A stretch of 46,003 nt of DNA from DAIRVC01 sp036803025 (lineage in GTDB: Bacteria > Chloroflexota > Anaerolineae > Anaerolineales > E44-bin32), in assembly GCA_036803025.1 (NCBI GenBank), contig DAIRVC010000004.1, positions 1 through 46,003 on the forward strand. The letters are read 5' to 3'. Every line of letters starts with the position of its first letter. Positions within the stretch are counted from its first letter, which is position 1. Both the position numbers and the translations under genes were made by a program. Under the pieces are notes generated by a model, which saw only the letters and a list, made by a program, of their open reading frames with translations, was not told the origin of the DNA and made no database searches. This document shows positions 21,940 to 30,216 of the stretch, in pieces.

Positions 21940-22836
21940 TCAGCCCCCTTGACCCGGCTCGGCCGCCTCAGTCGCGACCGGCACGAATCCGAGCTCGGCC
22001 ACGATGGTCTGTGCTTCGGCCGAGCGGATCCAATCCAGATAGGCGGCGGTCACGCCAAGCGGCTCGCCGGCAGTGTACATGTACAGGTCACGCGCCACCG
22101 GATACGAGCCGTCGTTGACCGTGGCGACCGACGGCAGGACATACGGTCCGGAGGCGTCGCGCGCCACGGCGATCAGCCTCAGGTCGGGCGGGACGTAGCC
22201 CAGACCGTCGTACCCGATGGCGTTCGGATTCTGACGCACCTCGTAGACGATCCCCTCCGACGAGGGAAGCAGGAGCGTATCGGTCGAGAAGAGCACCTCG
22301 CTGTCGGAGTCGCCCAGGCGCAGGACCGTTTCCAGAAAGTAGACGTGGGTCCCGGAGTTGGTCTCGCGCGACAGCCGCACGATCGGCCGGTCCTCGCCGC
22401 CGACCTCGCGCCAGTTGTCGATGCGGCCGCTGTAGATATCGGAAATCTCCTGGAGCGTCAGCTGCTCGACCGGGTTGTCCGGGTGGACGATCACGGCAAT
22501 GGCGTCGCGGGCGATGACGAACTCGATCGGCTCGATGCCTCTGGCACGCGCCTGCTCGACCTCTTCGGGTTTGATCTGCCGCGAGGCGTTGGCGATGTCC
22601 ACGGTGCCGTTGGTCAGGGCGGTCAGGCCCACCCCGCTGCCCCCGCCGCTGACCGAGATGCGCACTTCAGGGTGCAAGGCCTGGTAGCGCTCGGCCCAGG
22701 CCAGGGCCAGGTTGACGATCGTGTCCGAGCCGCGGTTCTCGATGTAGGCCGCCGCCGGGGTAGCCTCCCCGGCGGCCCGGCCGCAGCCGGCCGTCAGCAA
22801 GAGCACGGCCAGGGTCAGGATTCGGCGGAAGCGCAT
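21940..22836 (-). CDS. pstS: Phosphate ABC transporter substrate-binding lipoprotein PstS (system 2)
   Basis: A 298-residue lipoprotein (lipobox TAGC, Cys18). The binding domain has IENRGSDTIVNLALAWAERY, SGGGSGVGLTALTNGTVDIANASRQI and SRETNSGTHVYFLETVL, the phosphate-contact segments of PstS-type proteins (class with SSDT-like first loop). It differs strongly from the PstS at 14404, suggesting different affinity or regulation. The ATG sits 7 nt after a perfect TATAAT on this strand with no ribosome binding site, so the mRNA is probably leaderless. No four-unit Pho box is seen upstream. Confidence 0.92.
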   Translation of the reverse strand: MRFRRILTLAVLLLTAGCGRAAGEATPAAAYIENRGSDTIVNLALAWAERYQALHPEVRISVSGGGSGVGLTALTNGTVDIANASRQIKPEEVEQARARGIEPIEFVIARDAIAVIVHPDNPVEQLTLQEISDIYSGRIDNWREVGGEDRPIVRLSRETNSGTHVYFLETVLRLGDSDSEVLFSTDTLLLPSSEGIVYEVRQNPNAIGYDGLGYVPPDLRLIAVARDASGPYVLPSVATVNDGSYPVARDLYMYTAGEPLGVTAAYLDWIRSAEAQTIVAELGFVPVATEAAEPGQGG

Positions 22837-22843
22837 CAGGGCA

Positions 22844-22849
22844 ATTATA
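22844..22849 (-). promoter_or_regulatory. -10 element of leaderless pstS2 transcript
   Basis: TATAAT on the minus strand ends exactly 7 nt before the ATG at 22836. The expected transcription start coincides with the start codon. The matching -35 region is not consensus (CGGACC). Confidence 0.6.
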
Positions 22850-22886
22850 AGAGAGAACCCTGCCGCGGTCCGCCCGCGGAATTGAG

Positions 22887-22892
22887 TAGAAT
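22887..22892 (+). promoter_or_regulatory. -10 element of leaderless pstB/phoU transcript
   Basis: TAGAAT ends exactly 7 nt before the GTG at 22900, the same spacing as at 11938 and 22836. The -35 region is poor. The spacing favours GTG 22900 over the ATG at 22891, which overlaps the -10. Confidence 0.5.
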
Positions 22893-22899
22893 GGACGGT

Positions 22900-23673
22900 G
22901 TGGCAGACGAGGCGCCGATCCTTCAGGTGCTGGGGCTGAGCCTGTACTACGGCGACTTTCGGGCGGTGCGGGATATCGACCTGGAGATCCGCCCGCGCCG
23001 CATCACCGCCATCATTGGATCGTCCGGCTGCGGCAAGAGCACGCTGCTGCGTTCGTTCAATCGCATGAACGATTTCATCCCGGGCTTCCGTGCCGAAGGG
23101 CAGGTGCGTTTCGCAGGCCAGGAGATTTACAGGGAGGGGATCGACGCGGTCTCGCTGCGGCGCCGCATCGGGATGGTCTTCCAGAAGCCGAACCCGTTCC
23201 CCAAGTCGATCTACGAGAATGTTGCCTGGGGCGCGCGCGTCAACGGCTTCCGCGGCGACCTGGGCGAGCTGGTCGAGGCCTCGCTGCGCAAGGCGGCACT
23301 CTGGGAAGAGGTGGCCGACAAGCTCGACCAGTCCGGTCTATCGCTCTCCGGCGGCCAACAGCAGCGGCTGTGCATCGCCCGCGCCCTGGCCGTCGAGCCG
23401 GATGTGATCCTGATGGACGAGCCCTGCTCGGCGCTCGACCCGATCGCCACCTTGAAGATCGAGGACCTGATGCGCAGCCTGGCCAGCGCCTACACCATCC
23501 TCATCGTCACCCACAACATGCAGCAGGCGGCGCGCGTCTCGGATTTCACCGCCATGATGGCCATGGGCGAGGATCGGGCCGGGATGCTGGTCGAGTTCGA
23601 CGCCACCCAGACGATCTTCACCCGGCCCAAGGACCAACGCACCGAGGATTACGTCACCGGGCGCTACGGGTAG
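22900..23673 (+). CDS. pstB: Phosphate ABC transporter ATPase PstB (third copy, next to phoU)
   Basis: A 257-residue ABC ATPase with all catalytic motifs: Walker A GSSGCGKST, Q loop MVFQKPNPFPKSIYENVAWGA, signature LSGGQQQRL, Walker B VILMDEPCSALDP, H loop IVTHNMQQAARVSD, and C-terminal RPKDQRTEDYVTGRYG. It is very similar over its full length to the PstB at 17683, so the two are paralogues. No permease gene is adjacent on this strand; it may serve the divergent system 2, whose own ATPase has a variant Q loop, or both systems. phoU follows 59 nt downstream. GTG 22900 is chosen as a leaderless start. Confidence 0.92.
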   Translation: MADEAPILQVLGLSLYYGDFRAVRDIDLEIRPRRITAIIGSSGCGKSTLLRSFNRMNDFIPGFRAEGQVRFAGQEIYREGIDAVSLRRRIGMVFQKPNPFPKSIYENVAWGARVNGFRGDLGELVEASLRKAALWEEVADKLDQSGLSLSGGQQQRLCIARALAVEPDVILMDEPCSALDPIATLKIEDLMRSLASAYTILIVTHNMQQAARVSDFTAMMAMGEDRAGMLVEFDATQTIFTRPKDQRTEDYVTGRYG

Positions 23674-23732
23674 ACCGGCCGCGGCCCGGCGTGGTGGTGT
23701 GCACGCGCCGGCCCGCCCGGAGGGAGGCCTCC

Positions 23733-24422
23733 ATGAAACGCTCATCCCGCGCGGTGCTGGATCGAGAACTGCAGGCGATCCAGGACGACGTTCTGCGCAT
23801 GGCCCACCTTCTGGACCAGGCGGTCTCGCGCTCCCTGGAGGCCCTCGCCTCTCATAACACCCAGCTGGCCAATGAGATCGTCGCCGGCGACGCCCAAATC
23901 AACGCCCTGCGCTTCCGCATCGAAGAAGCCTGCCTGGCCCTCATCGCCACCCAGCAGCCCGCCGCCGGCGACCTGCGCGCCGTCATCGCCGCCATGAACA
24001 TCGTCGGCGACATGGAGCGCATGGCCGATCACGCCGCCGGGATCGCCCGGCTGGTCCTGGGCATGGGCACCGAGCCTCTCCTCAAACCCCTGATCGACAT
24101 CCCGCGCATGGTCGAGGTTTGCCGCACCATGGTGCGCGAATCGCTGGAGGCCTTCGTCGCCCGCGACCCCGAGAGGGCGCGTCAGGTCGCCGCCCAGGAC
24201 AACACCATCGACGGGCTGTACAAGCAGATCTTCCGCGAACTGCTCTCCTTCATGGTCGAGGATCCCTCCACCACCTCGCGCGCCCTGTACCTGCTCTTCG
24301 CCGCCCACAACTACGAGCGCATCGGCGACCGGGCCACCAACATCGCCGAACGGGTCATCTTCATGGCTTCCGGCGAGATGCACGAGCTCAATCCCGAGCC
24401 GCCCGATACCGCGCACTTGTAG
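23733..24422 (+). CDS. phoU: Phosphate signalling protein PhoU
   Basis: A 229-residue cytosolic protein of two similar three-helix bundles. Each bundle shows the metal-binding E-R-x-x-D pattern: DMERMADHAAGIARLVLG in the first and YERIGDRATNIAERVIFM in the second. The N-terminal RAVLDRELQAIQDDVLRMAHL and the RALYLLFAAHNYERIGD segment are typical of the family. PhoU links Pst activity to the PhoR-type kinase and represses the Pho regulon when phosphate is ample. The ATG has GGAGGGAGG upstream. It is downstream of pstB on the same strand. Confidence 0.93.
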   Translation: MKRSSRAVLDRELQAIQDDVLRMAHLLDQAVSRSLEALASHNTQLANEIVAGDAQINALRFRIEEACLALIATQQPAAGDLRAVIAAMNIVGDMERMADHAAGIARLVLGMGTEPLLKPLIDIPRMVEVCRTMVRESLEAFVARDPERARQVAAQDNTIDGLYKQIFRELLSFMVEDPSTTSRALYLLFAAHNYERIGDRATNIAERVIFMASGEMHELNPEPPDTAHL

Positions 24423-24510
24423 AAGCCTCCCCCAGGCTCCCCAGGCCCGGGCGAGGGCGCCCTCGTCCGGCGGGTGACAGCCCAGTGTCAGTCGGCCGTC
24501 GAGGGGCGCA

Positions 24511-24541
24511 TGCTATAATGCTGCGCGGGGCCCTCGGCCCC
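24511..24541 (+). promoter_or_regulatory. Extended -10 promoter and leader hairpin of the P-type ATPase gene
   Basis: TGCTATAAT (24511-24519) is an extended -10 with perfect TATAAT. Just downstream GGGGCC (24527-24532) and GGCCCC (24536-24541) form a 6-bp stem with a 3-nt loop at the start of the predicted leader. The leader to the TTG start at 24566 is about 40 nt. Confidence 0.5.
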
Positions 24542-24565
24542 GATCCTTCTCCGGAAGCAGGAACC

Positions 24566-27382
24566 TTGGATACCCACGACAAGAACCAACCCGCCCGGCC
24601 CACCGGCCAGGAACTGCAGGCACGCCAGGACCCCTGGCATGCCCGCGAACCCGAGGATGTCTTCGCCAGCCTGGGCACGTCACCCGACGCCGGCCTGTCT
24701 CAGGCCGAGGCCGCTGCGCGCCTGGCGGAGTTCGGGCCGAACGAGCTGCGCGAGGCGCCGCGGCCGACCTTCTGGCGCATGCTCCTTGAGCAGTTCAACA
24801 ACTTCATCGTCATCTTCCTGATCGTGGCCTCGATCGTCTCGGCCGTCGTCGGCGACGTCGTCGAAGCCGCCGCCATCTTGGCCATCGTGATACTGAACGC
24901 CCTGTTGGGCGTGATTCAGGAGCGGCGGGCGGAGGAGGCCCTGGCGGCCCTGCGGCGCATGGCCGCCCCCGAAGCCCACGTCTTCCGGGACGGGCATCGC
25001 CTGCTCCTCCCCGGCCGGGAGCTGGTCCCCGGCGACCTGGTCCTGCTCGAAGCCGGGAACTACGTCCCGGCCGACCTGCGCCTGATCGAGAGCGCCAACC
25101 TGCGCGTCGAAGAGGCCGCCCTGACGGGCGAGTCCGTCCCGGTCGAGAAGGACGCCCGCGTCACACTGCGCCAGGACGTCCAACTTGGCGACCGACTCAA
25201 CACCGCCTTCATGGGCACGCTGGTGAACTACGGCCGCGGCAAGGGCGTGGTCATCAGCACCGGCATGCACACCCAGATCGGCATGATCGCCACCATGCTG
25301 CAGCTCGTCCAGGAGGAGCCGACTCCGCTGCAGCAACGCCTCGACCGCCTGGGCAAGACCCTGGGCATGGCGGCCCTGGTCGTGTGCGCGCTGGTTTTCC
25401 TGGTCGGCTGGCTGCGCGGCTACCCGCCGCTGGACATGTTCCTGATCGCCGTCAGCCTGGCAGTGGCGGCCGTGCCCGAGGGCCTGCCGGCTGTGGTGAC
25501 CATCACACTGGCGCTGGGCATGCGCGAGATGATCAAGCGCCATGCCTTGATCCGGCGGCTCTCGTCGGTCGAGACCCTCGGATCGGCCACGGTGATCTGC
25601 TCGGACAAGACCGGCACACTGACCCAGAACCAGATGACCGCCACACGGCTGTGGGTCGACGGGCTGGACTTCGAGATCAGCGGCCGGGGCTACGCACCAC
25701 AGGGGGAGTTCCATCTGAACGGCAAGTCGGTCGAGTTACGCGAGTACCCCGCCGCGCTGACCGCGCTGTGGGTGGCCGTCCTGGCCAACGACGCCTCGCT
25801 CGAGCCGTCCGAGAAGGAGGCCTCCGGCTTTCAGCTGGCCGGTGACCCGACCGAGGGCGCCTTGATCGTCGCCGCCGCCAAGGCCGGCGCCTCGCGCGAC
25901 GCCTTTCACCTGGCCTACCCCCGCATCGACGAGGTGCCGTTCGACTCGGCCCGCAAGCGCATGACCACGGTGCATCGCGTGCGCGACCCGCAGCCGGAGG
26001 ACTTCAGCCCGTTCTACGACACCTCGGCCCAGGGCTGGATTGTGGCGGCCACGAAGGGCGCCCCGGATGTCGTCCTGGATCTATGCACCCGCTACCAGCG
26101 GATTCATGACGAGCCCGCCCCGCTCGATGACGAGGCCCGCCGCCGTATCCTGGATGCCAACGACCACATGACGCGCCAGGCGCTGCGCGTGCTGGCGGTC
26201 GCCTACCGGGCCGAGCGGGAGGTCCCCGACCAGCTGGTGGCTGAGCACGTCGAGCGCGATCTGGTCTTCGTCGGGCTGATCGGGATGATCGATCCCGCCC
26301 GCCCGGAGGTCCTACCGGCCATGGAGAAAGCCCGGCGGGCCGGCATCCGCACGCTGATGATCACCGGGGATTACCCCGAGACCGCCCGCGCCATCGCCAA
26401 GGACATCGGCTTGCTGCAGCCCGGCCACAAAGTCATGTCCGGGAGCGAGCTGGCGCAGATCGACGACGCAACGCTGCAGCACGAGGTCCTGCACACCGAC
26501 GTCTTCGCCCGCGTCTCGCCGGAACACAAGGTGCGCATCGTCGAGGCGTTGAAAAACAACGGCCAGGTCGTGGCCATGACCGGCGACGGCGTGAACGACG
26601 CGCCGGCCCTGAAGCGGGCCGACATCGGCGTGGCCATGGGTATTACCGGGACCGACGTGGCCAAAGAGACCGCCGATATGGTGCTGACCGACGACAACTA
26701 CGTCAGCATCGTCGCGGCCGTCGAACAGGGCCGCATCATCTACTCCAACATCCGCAAGTTCGTCTTCTACCTGCTCTCCTGCAACGTAGCCGAGATCCTG
26801 ATCATCTTCCTGGCCACCATGGCCGGCCTGCCCTCGCCGCTGACGCCGATCCAGCTGCTGCTGCTCAACCTGATCACCGACGGCCTGCCGGCGCTGGCCC
26901 TGGGCTACGAGAAGGGCGACCCCGACACGATGGACCAGCCGCCGCGGCCGCCGTCCGAACCGATCATCAACCGCTGGATGCGGACCGGCATCATTGTCCA
27001 GACGCTGGCCATCACCAGCGTTACCCTGGGCGCCTACTTCATCGGCCTGCGGGCCCACCCGGAGATGCCGGCCTTCGCCGAGACCATGGCCTTCGTGACG
27101 CTCTCCTTCTCTGAGCTGCTGCGTGCCTTCACCGCCCGCTCGGAGCGTTACCCGCTGCTGAAGATCGGCCTGCTGACCAACATGCGCATGTTCTACGCCG
27201 TGGCCGGATCCCTGGTGGTGCTGGTGGCCGTGGTCTATCTGCCGTTCCTGCAGCGGATCTTCGACACGGTCTCGCTCGGCCTGGCCCAATGGGAGCTGAT
27301 CCTGCCGCTGCTGTTCGTCCCGGCCGTGGCGGCGGAGTTGACCAAGTGGTTCGGCAGCCGCCGGGCCGCACAGGCCGCCTGA
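24566..27382 (+). CDS. Cation-transporting P-type ATPase, Ca2+ (type II) family
   Basis: A 938-residue membrane pump. N-terminal cation-ATPase domain (DVFASLGTSPDAGLSQAEAAARL), actuator with TGES (about residue 186), the M4 motif VPEGLPAVVT typical of Ca2+ ATPases, phosphorylation site DKTGTLT (about 347), nucleotide-binding and hinge motif TGDGVNDAPALK (about 672), and C-terminal helices with NLITDGLPALALG. These features place it among SERCA/PMCA-like type II pumps, probably exporting Ca2+. The TTG start is inferred: it begins just ahead of the conserved region, is preceded by AGCAGGAA, and lies behind a good promoter; the frame is open farther upstream through phoU but that part is not coding. 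Confidence 0.88.
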   Translation: MDTHDKNQPARPTGQELQARQDPWHAREPEDVFASLGTSPDAGLSQAEAAARLAEFGPNELREAPRPTFWRMLLEQFNNFIVIFLIVASIVSAVVGDVVEAAAILAIVILNALLGVIQERRAEEALAALRRMAAPEAHVFRDGHRLLLPGRELVPGDLVLLEAGNYVPADLRLIESANLRVEEAALTGESVPVEKDARVTLRQDVQLGDRLNTAFMGTLVNYGRGKGVVISTGMHTQIGMIATMLQLVQEEPTPLQQRLDRLGKTLGMAALVVCALVFLVGWLRGYPPLDMFLIAVSLAVAAVPEGLPAVVTITLALGMREMIKRHALIRRLSSVETLGSATVICSDKTGTLTQNQMTATRLWVDGLDFEISGRGYAPQGEFHLNGKSVELREYPAALTALWVAVLANDASLEPSEKEASGFQLAGDPTEGALIVAAAKAGASRDAFHLAYPRIDEVPFDSARKRMTTVHRVRDPQPEDFSPFYDTSAQGWIVAATKGAPDVVLDLCTRYQRIHDEPAPLDDEARRRILDANDHMTRQALRVLAVAYRAEREVPDQLVAEHVERDLVFVGLIGMIDPARPEVLPAMEKARRAGIRTLMITGDYPETARAIAKDIGLLQPGHKVMSGSELAQIDDATLQHEVLHTDVFARVSPEHKVRIVEALKNNGQVVAMTGDGVNDAPALKRADIGVAMGITGTDVAKETADMVLTDDNYVSIVAAVEQGRIIYSNIRKFVFYLLSCNVAEILIIFLATMAGLPSPLTPIQLLLLNLITDGLPALALGYEKGDPDTMDQPPRPPSEPIINRWMRTGIIVQTLAITSVTLGAYFIGLRAHPEMPAFAETMAFVTLSFSELLRAFTARSERYPLLKIGLLTNMRMFYAVAGSLVVLVAVVYLPFLQRIFDTVSLGLAQWELILPLLFVPAVAAELTKWFGSRRAAQAA

Positions 27383-27439
27383 ACCGGTCAGCGCGCGGTC
27401 GGCGCGCGGGCGACAACCCGACCCGGGCCCGGATGTCAT

Positions 27440-27461
27440 CGGCCTTGCCTGTGCAAGGCCG
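27440..27461 (+). terminator. Stem-loop between the ATPase and ABC1-kinase genes
   Basis: CGGCCTTGC (27440-27448) and GCAAGGCCG (27453-27461) pair perfectly over a CTGT loop. No T run follows. It could be a terminator or an mRNA processing structure; the next gene starts at 27486. Confidence 0.4.
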
Positions 27462-27485
27462 GTGCGTGCCCGCCCAAGGCCATCG

Positions 27486-29165
27486 ATGAGCGACCTGCGG
27501 CAGTCTGAACGGCCGGCTGTCCCCCTGCGGCTCCGCCGCCGGCACGCTCGCGTCCTGTGGTTCTTCGCCCGCACCCTGGCCGGCATCGCCTGGTGGGACC
27601 TGATCCTGCCGCGCCTGGGCCTGCGCCGCTGGGCGCGCCGGCGCGCGCCGGAGCGCTACCGCCGGGGGGCGGCCCGCTTCCGCCTGCTGGCCACCGACCT
27701 GGGCGGCGTGTGGATCAAAGTCGGTCAGTTCCTGTCCTCGCGCGTCGACGTTCTCCCCGAAGCCGTCACCGCCGAGCTGTCCGGCCTGCAGGATGAGGTG
27801 GCGCCCGAATCCTTCGAGGCGATGCGCACGGTCGTGGAGTCGGAGCTGGGCGCGCCGCTGTCGACGCGCTTCGAGGCGTTCGACCCGCAGCCGCTGGCCT
27901 CCGCCTCGCTCGGCCAGGTGCACCGGGCCCGGCTTCCCGGCGGGCAGGCCGTGGTCGTCAAGGTCCAGCGCCCGGACATTCACAACCTGATCGCCGTCGA
28001 CCTGGCGGCGCTGAAGATCGTCATCGGCTGGTTGAAGCGCTATCCGCCCATCCGCCGGCGTGCGGACCTGGACCTGCTTTTCGGCGAGTTCAGCCGGACA
28101 CTGTGGGAAGAGGTCGACTACCTGGCCGAGGCGGCCAACGCGGTGCGCTTCGCCGAGATGTTCGCCGGGGACCCCGACGTGCGCGTCCCGACGGTCTACC
28201 CGAGCCACACCACCGCCCGGGCGCTGACGCTCGAGGACGTCTACTTCATCAAGATCACCGACTACGCCGCGGTCGAGGCGGCCGGAGTCGATCGGGCCGA
28301 GGCGGCCTCACGCCTGCTGCGCGTCTACCTGCGCCAGATCTTCCAGGAGGGCTTCTTCCACGCCGATCCGCATCCGGGCAACCTGTTCGTTGAGCCGCTC
28401 GGCCAGGCAGGTTGGCGTCTGGTCTTCGTCGATTTCGGGATGGTCGGGCGCTTGAGCGCCCAGGCCAAACACGCGTTGCGCGAGACGGCCATCGCCGTCG
28501 GTGCCCGTGACGCCGGGCGGCTGCTGAAGGGGATGCGCGAACTGGGTGTCCTCCTGCCCGGGGCCGACGAAGGCCTGATCCGCCAGGCGATGCAAGCGAC
28601 GCTCTTCGACCGCTTCTGGGGCAAGTCGGTGCGCGAGCTGATGCGCATCCACCCGCAGGAGATGCGCCAATTCGCCGGCCGCTTTCGAGAACTGCTGTAC
28701 GAGATGCCGTTCCAGCTCCCCGGCGACATGATCTTCCTCGGCCGCTGTATCGCCATTCTGTCGGGCATGTGCACCGGGCTCGATCCCGAATTCAACGTGT
28801 TCGCCGAGCTGACGCCGTTCGCGCGGCAACTGCTGGCCGAGGAAGACGGCGGGTGGCTCGGGGTGCTGCTCGAGATGCTGGCTGGTCAGGGTGGTGCGCT
28901 GCTGCGCCTGCCGGCCCGGCTGACCAGCGCCCTCGATCAGCTTGAGCGCGGCCAACTGACCGTCTCGGCCCAGGCCAGTCCCGAGCTCGACCGGCGCCTG
29001 CGGCGGCTGACCACCTCTCTCGACCAGCTCGTGGCGGCGGTCGTCTTCGCCGGCCTGCTTCTGTCAGGGACGCTGCTCTTCATCACCGGGGAGCGGGCTG
29101 GCGGCCTGGGCGTGGCCGCCCTGGCGTTCGCCGCATTGGCCTGGCTCGTGTCCAGGCGACGGTGA
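27486..29165 (+). CDS. ABC1/UbiB (AarF)-family atypical kinase-like protein
   Basis: A 559-residue membrane-tethered protein of the ABC1/ADCK/UbiB family. It has the family KxGQ motif (WIKVGQFLSSR), the Ala-rich loop that replaces the P-loop (PLASASLGQVHRA), the lysine of VVVKVQRP, EEVDYLAEAANAVRF, the catalytic-loop HADPHPGNL and the metal-binding VDFGMVG. Two C-terminal hydrophobic segments (LVAAVVFAGLLLSGTLLFI and GVAALAFAALAWLVS) would anchor it. Family members support ubiquinone or other isoprenoid-lipid metabolism; the role here is not evident from neighbours. The ATG at 27486 is the closest start to the conserved region; ribosome binding site is weak. Confidence 0.85.
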   Translation: MSDLRQSERPAVPLRLRRRHARVLWFFARTLAGIAWWDLILPRLGLRRWARRRAPERYRRGAARFRLLATDLGGVWIKVGQFLSSRVDVLPEAVTAELSGLQDEVAPESFEAMRTVVESELGAPLSTRFEAFDPQPLASASLGQVHRARLPGGQAVVVKVQRPDIHNLIAVDLAALKIVIGWLKRYPPIRRRADLDLLFGEFSRTLWEEVDYLAEAANAVRFAEMFAGDPDVRVPTVYPSHTTARALTLEDVYFIKITDYAAVEAAGVDRAEAASRLLRVYLRQIFQEGFFHADPHPGNLFVEPLGQAGWRLVFVDFGMVGRLSAQAKHALRETAIAVGARDAGRLLKGMRELGVLLPGADEGLIRQAMQATLFDRFWGKSVRELMRIHPQEMRQFAGRFRELLYEMPFQLPGDMIFLGRCIAILSGMCTGLDPEFNVFAELTPFARQLLAEEDGGWLGVLLEMLAGQGGALLRLPARLTSALDQLERGQLTVSAQASPELDRRLRRLTTSLDQLVAAVVFAGLLLSGTLLFITGERAGGLGVAALAFAALAWLVSRRR

Positions 29166-29237
29166 TTCGCCGCCCAGCCTCCGGCATCCCCGGGACCGCC
29201 GAAGCCGCGCGCGTCGAATAGAACATCTGGTCGGTGA

Positions 29238-29291
29238 TTGACTCCTGCAGGACTTCCGTACTAGGATAGGAACGGACTGGTCCTGACCAGT
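29238..29291 (+). promoter_or_regulatory. Promoter and DasR/NagR-like operator of the GntR/PTS locus
   Basis: TTGACT (29238-29243), an 18-bp spacer and TAGGAT (29262-29267) form a sigma70 promoter. ACTGGTCCTGACCAGT (29276-29291) follows, a perfect 7-2-7 inverted repeat covering the predicted transcription start. It matches the ACTGGTC-TA-GACCA(C/G)T type of operator known for DasR/NagR-like GntR regulators of N-acetylglucosamine use, apart from the centre. Autorepression of the regulator and control of the operon are inferred. Confidence 0.7.
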
Positions 29292-29316
29292 CATACCCGC
29301 GCCTCAGGGGTGGGAC

Positions 29317-30132
29317 GTGCGGCTCGACGCGACGGCAGCCCGCCCGCTCTACCTGCAGCTTCGCGATACGCTCCTGCGCCGCATCCAGGCCGGGGAGTAC
29401 GGCGCCCATCAGCGCCTGCCTTCGGAGCGCGAGCTGAGCGAGCAATTTCAGGTCAGCCGCATCACCGTCCGCCAGGCGCTCTCCGATCTGACCCAGCACG
29501 GCCACGTCTACACGCGCGTCGGCAAGGGCACCTACGTCAGTGAGCCGGCACTGCTCAAACCTCTGGGCTCCTTGTTCGGTTTCAGCGAGAGCGTCCGACA
29601 ACACGGGCGCAAGCCGAGCTCGACGATCCTCGCAGCCGGCCTGACCCCGGCGTCCAAGGATCTGGCTGACCGGCTGCAGGTGCCGCCCGGCGACCCGCTA
29701 GTCCGGCTGCGCCGACTGCGGCGGGTGGACGGGCTGCCGATCGCCCTGGAGCTGACCCATCTGCCGCACAACGCCTGTCCTGACCTGATCCAGCGCCTGG
29801 GCGACGACGCCTCGCTCTACGCCGTCCTCGAGCACGAATACGGGTTGAGCATGGCCTTCGCCGAGATCACCGTGGGCGCCGGCCTGACCGACGAGGAGGA
29901 GTCGCACCTGCTCGGCCTTTCGCCGTCCTCGGCCGTGCTGCGCGCCGAGCAGACCAGTTTCGTGCAGGACGGCCGCCCGATGGAGGTCACCTGCGCGACC
30001 TACCGTGGCGACGGCTATCACTTCAACGCCACGCTGTACCGCACGCGAGCCGCGCAGCCCGACTTCCCGCCGCGCGGCCTGCGGCCGGCGGAAGGGCTCG
30101 CCGCCCACAATCCGCTCCAGCTGCGCCCCTAG
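29317..30132 (+). CDS. GntR-family (HutC/UTRA) transcriptional regulator of the sugar locus
   Basis: A 271-residue repressor-type regulator. The N-terminal winged helix (about residues 8-72) has the GntR pattern RPLYLQLRDTLLRRIQAGEY, RLPSERELSEQFQVSRITVRQAL and VYTRVGKGTYVS. The C-terminal UTRA domain (about 95-240, LVRLRRLRRVDGLPIALELTHLP and TSFVQDGRPMEVTCATYRGD) binds small-molecule effectors, in many relatives amino-sugar phosphates. The GTG start follows GGGG and lies 25 bp after the palindromic operator, supporting autoregulation. The EIIC gene begins 84 nt downstream, so it is the likely regulator of the PTS locus. Confidence 0.87.
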   Translation: MRLDATAARPLYLQLRDTLLRRIQAGEYGAHQRLPSERELSEQFQVSRITVRQALSDLTQHGHVYTRVGKGTYVSEPALLKPLGSLFGFSESVRQHGRKPSSTILAAGLTPASKDLADRLQVPPGDPLVRLRRLRRVDGLPIALELTHLPHNACPDLIQRLGDDASLYAVLEHEYGLSMAFAEITVGAGLTDEEESHLLGLSPSSAVLRAEQTSFVQDGRPMEVTCATYRGDGYHFNATLYRTRAAQPDFPPRGLRPAEGLAAHNPLQLRP

Positions 30133-30216
30133 AGAGGAGGTGCCCGCGAGAGATCCTGCCCGCGATTGTTGACCGCGATGTTCGCGCGCCACATCATCTG
30201 AGAGGAGCATGGCAAG

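Noticed and set aside
21119..21952. Plus-strand open frames antisense to pstC2
   Set aside because: Low-complexity Arg/Gly/Gln/Asp/His sequence typical of shadow frames. The minus strand encodes a clear permease. The same applies to the frames antisense to the ATPase (24680-27586).
29219..29234. Third SOS-like sequence TAGAACATCTGGTCGG before the GntR promoter
   Set aside because: Only one half-site is good (GAAC-N4-GGTC, outer bases not matching), and the palindrome is poor. The nearby 16-bp DasR-like operator explains the region better.
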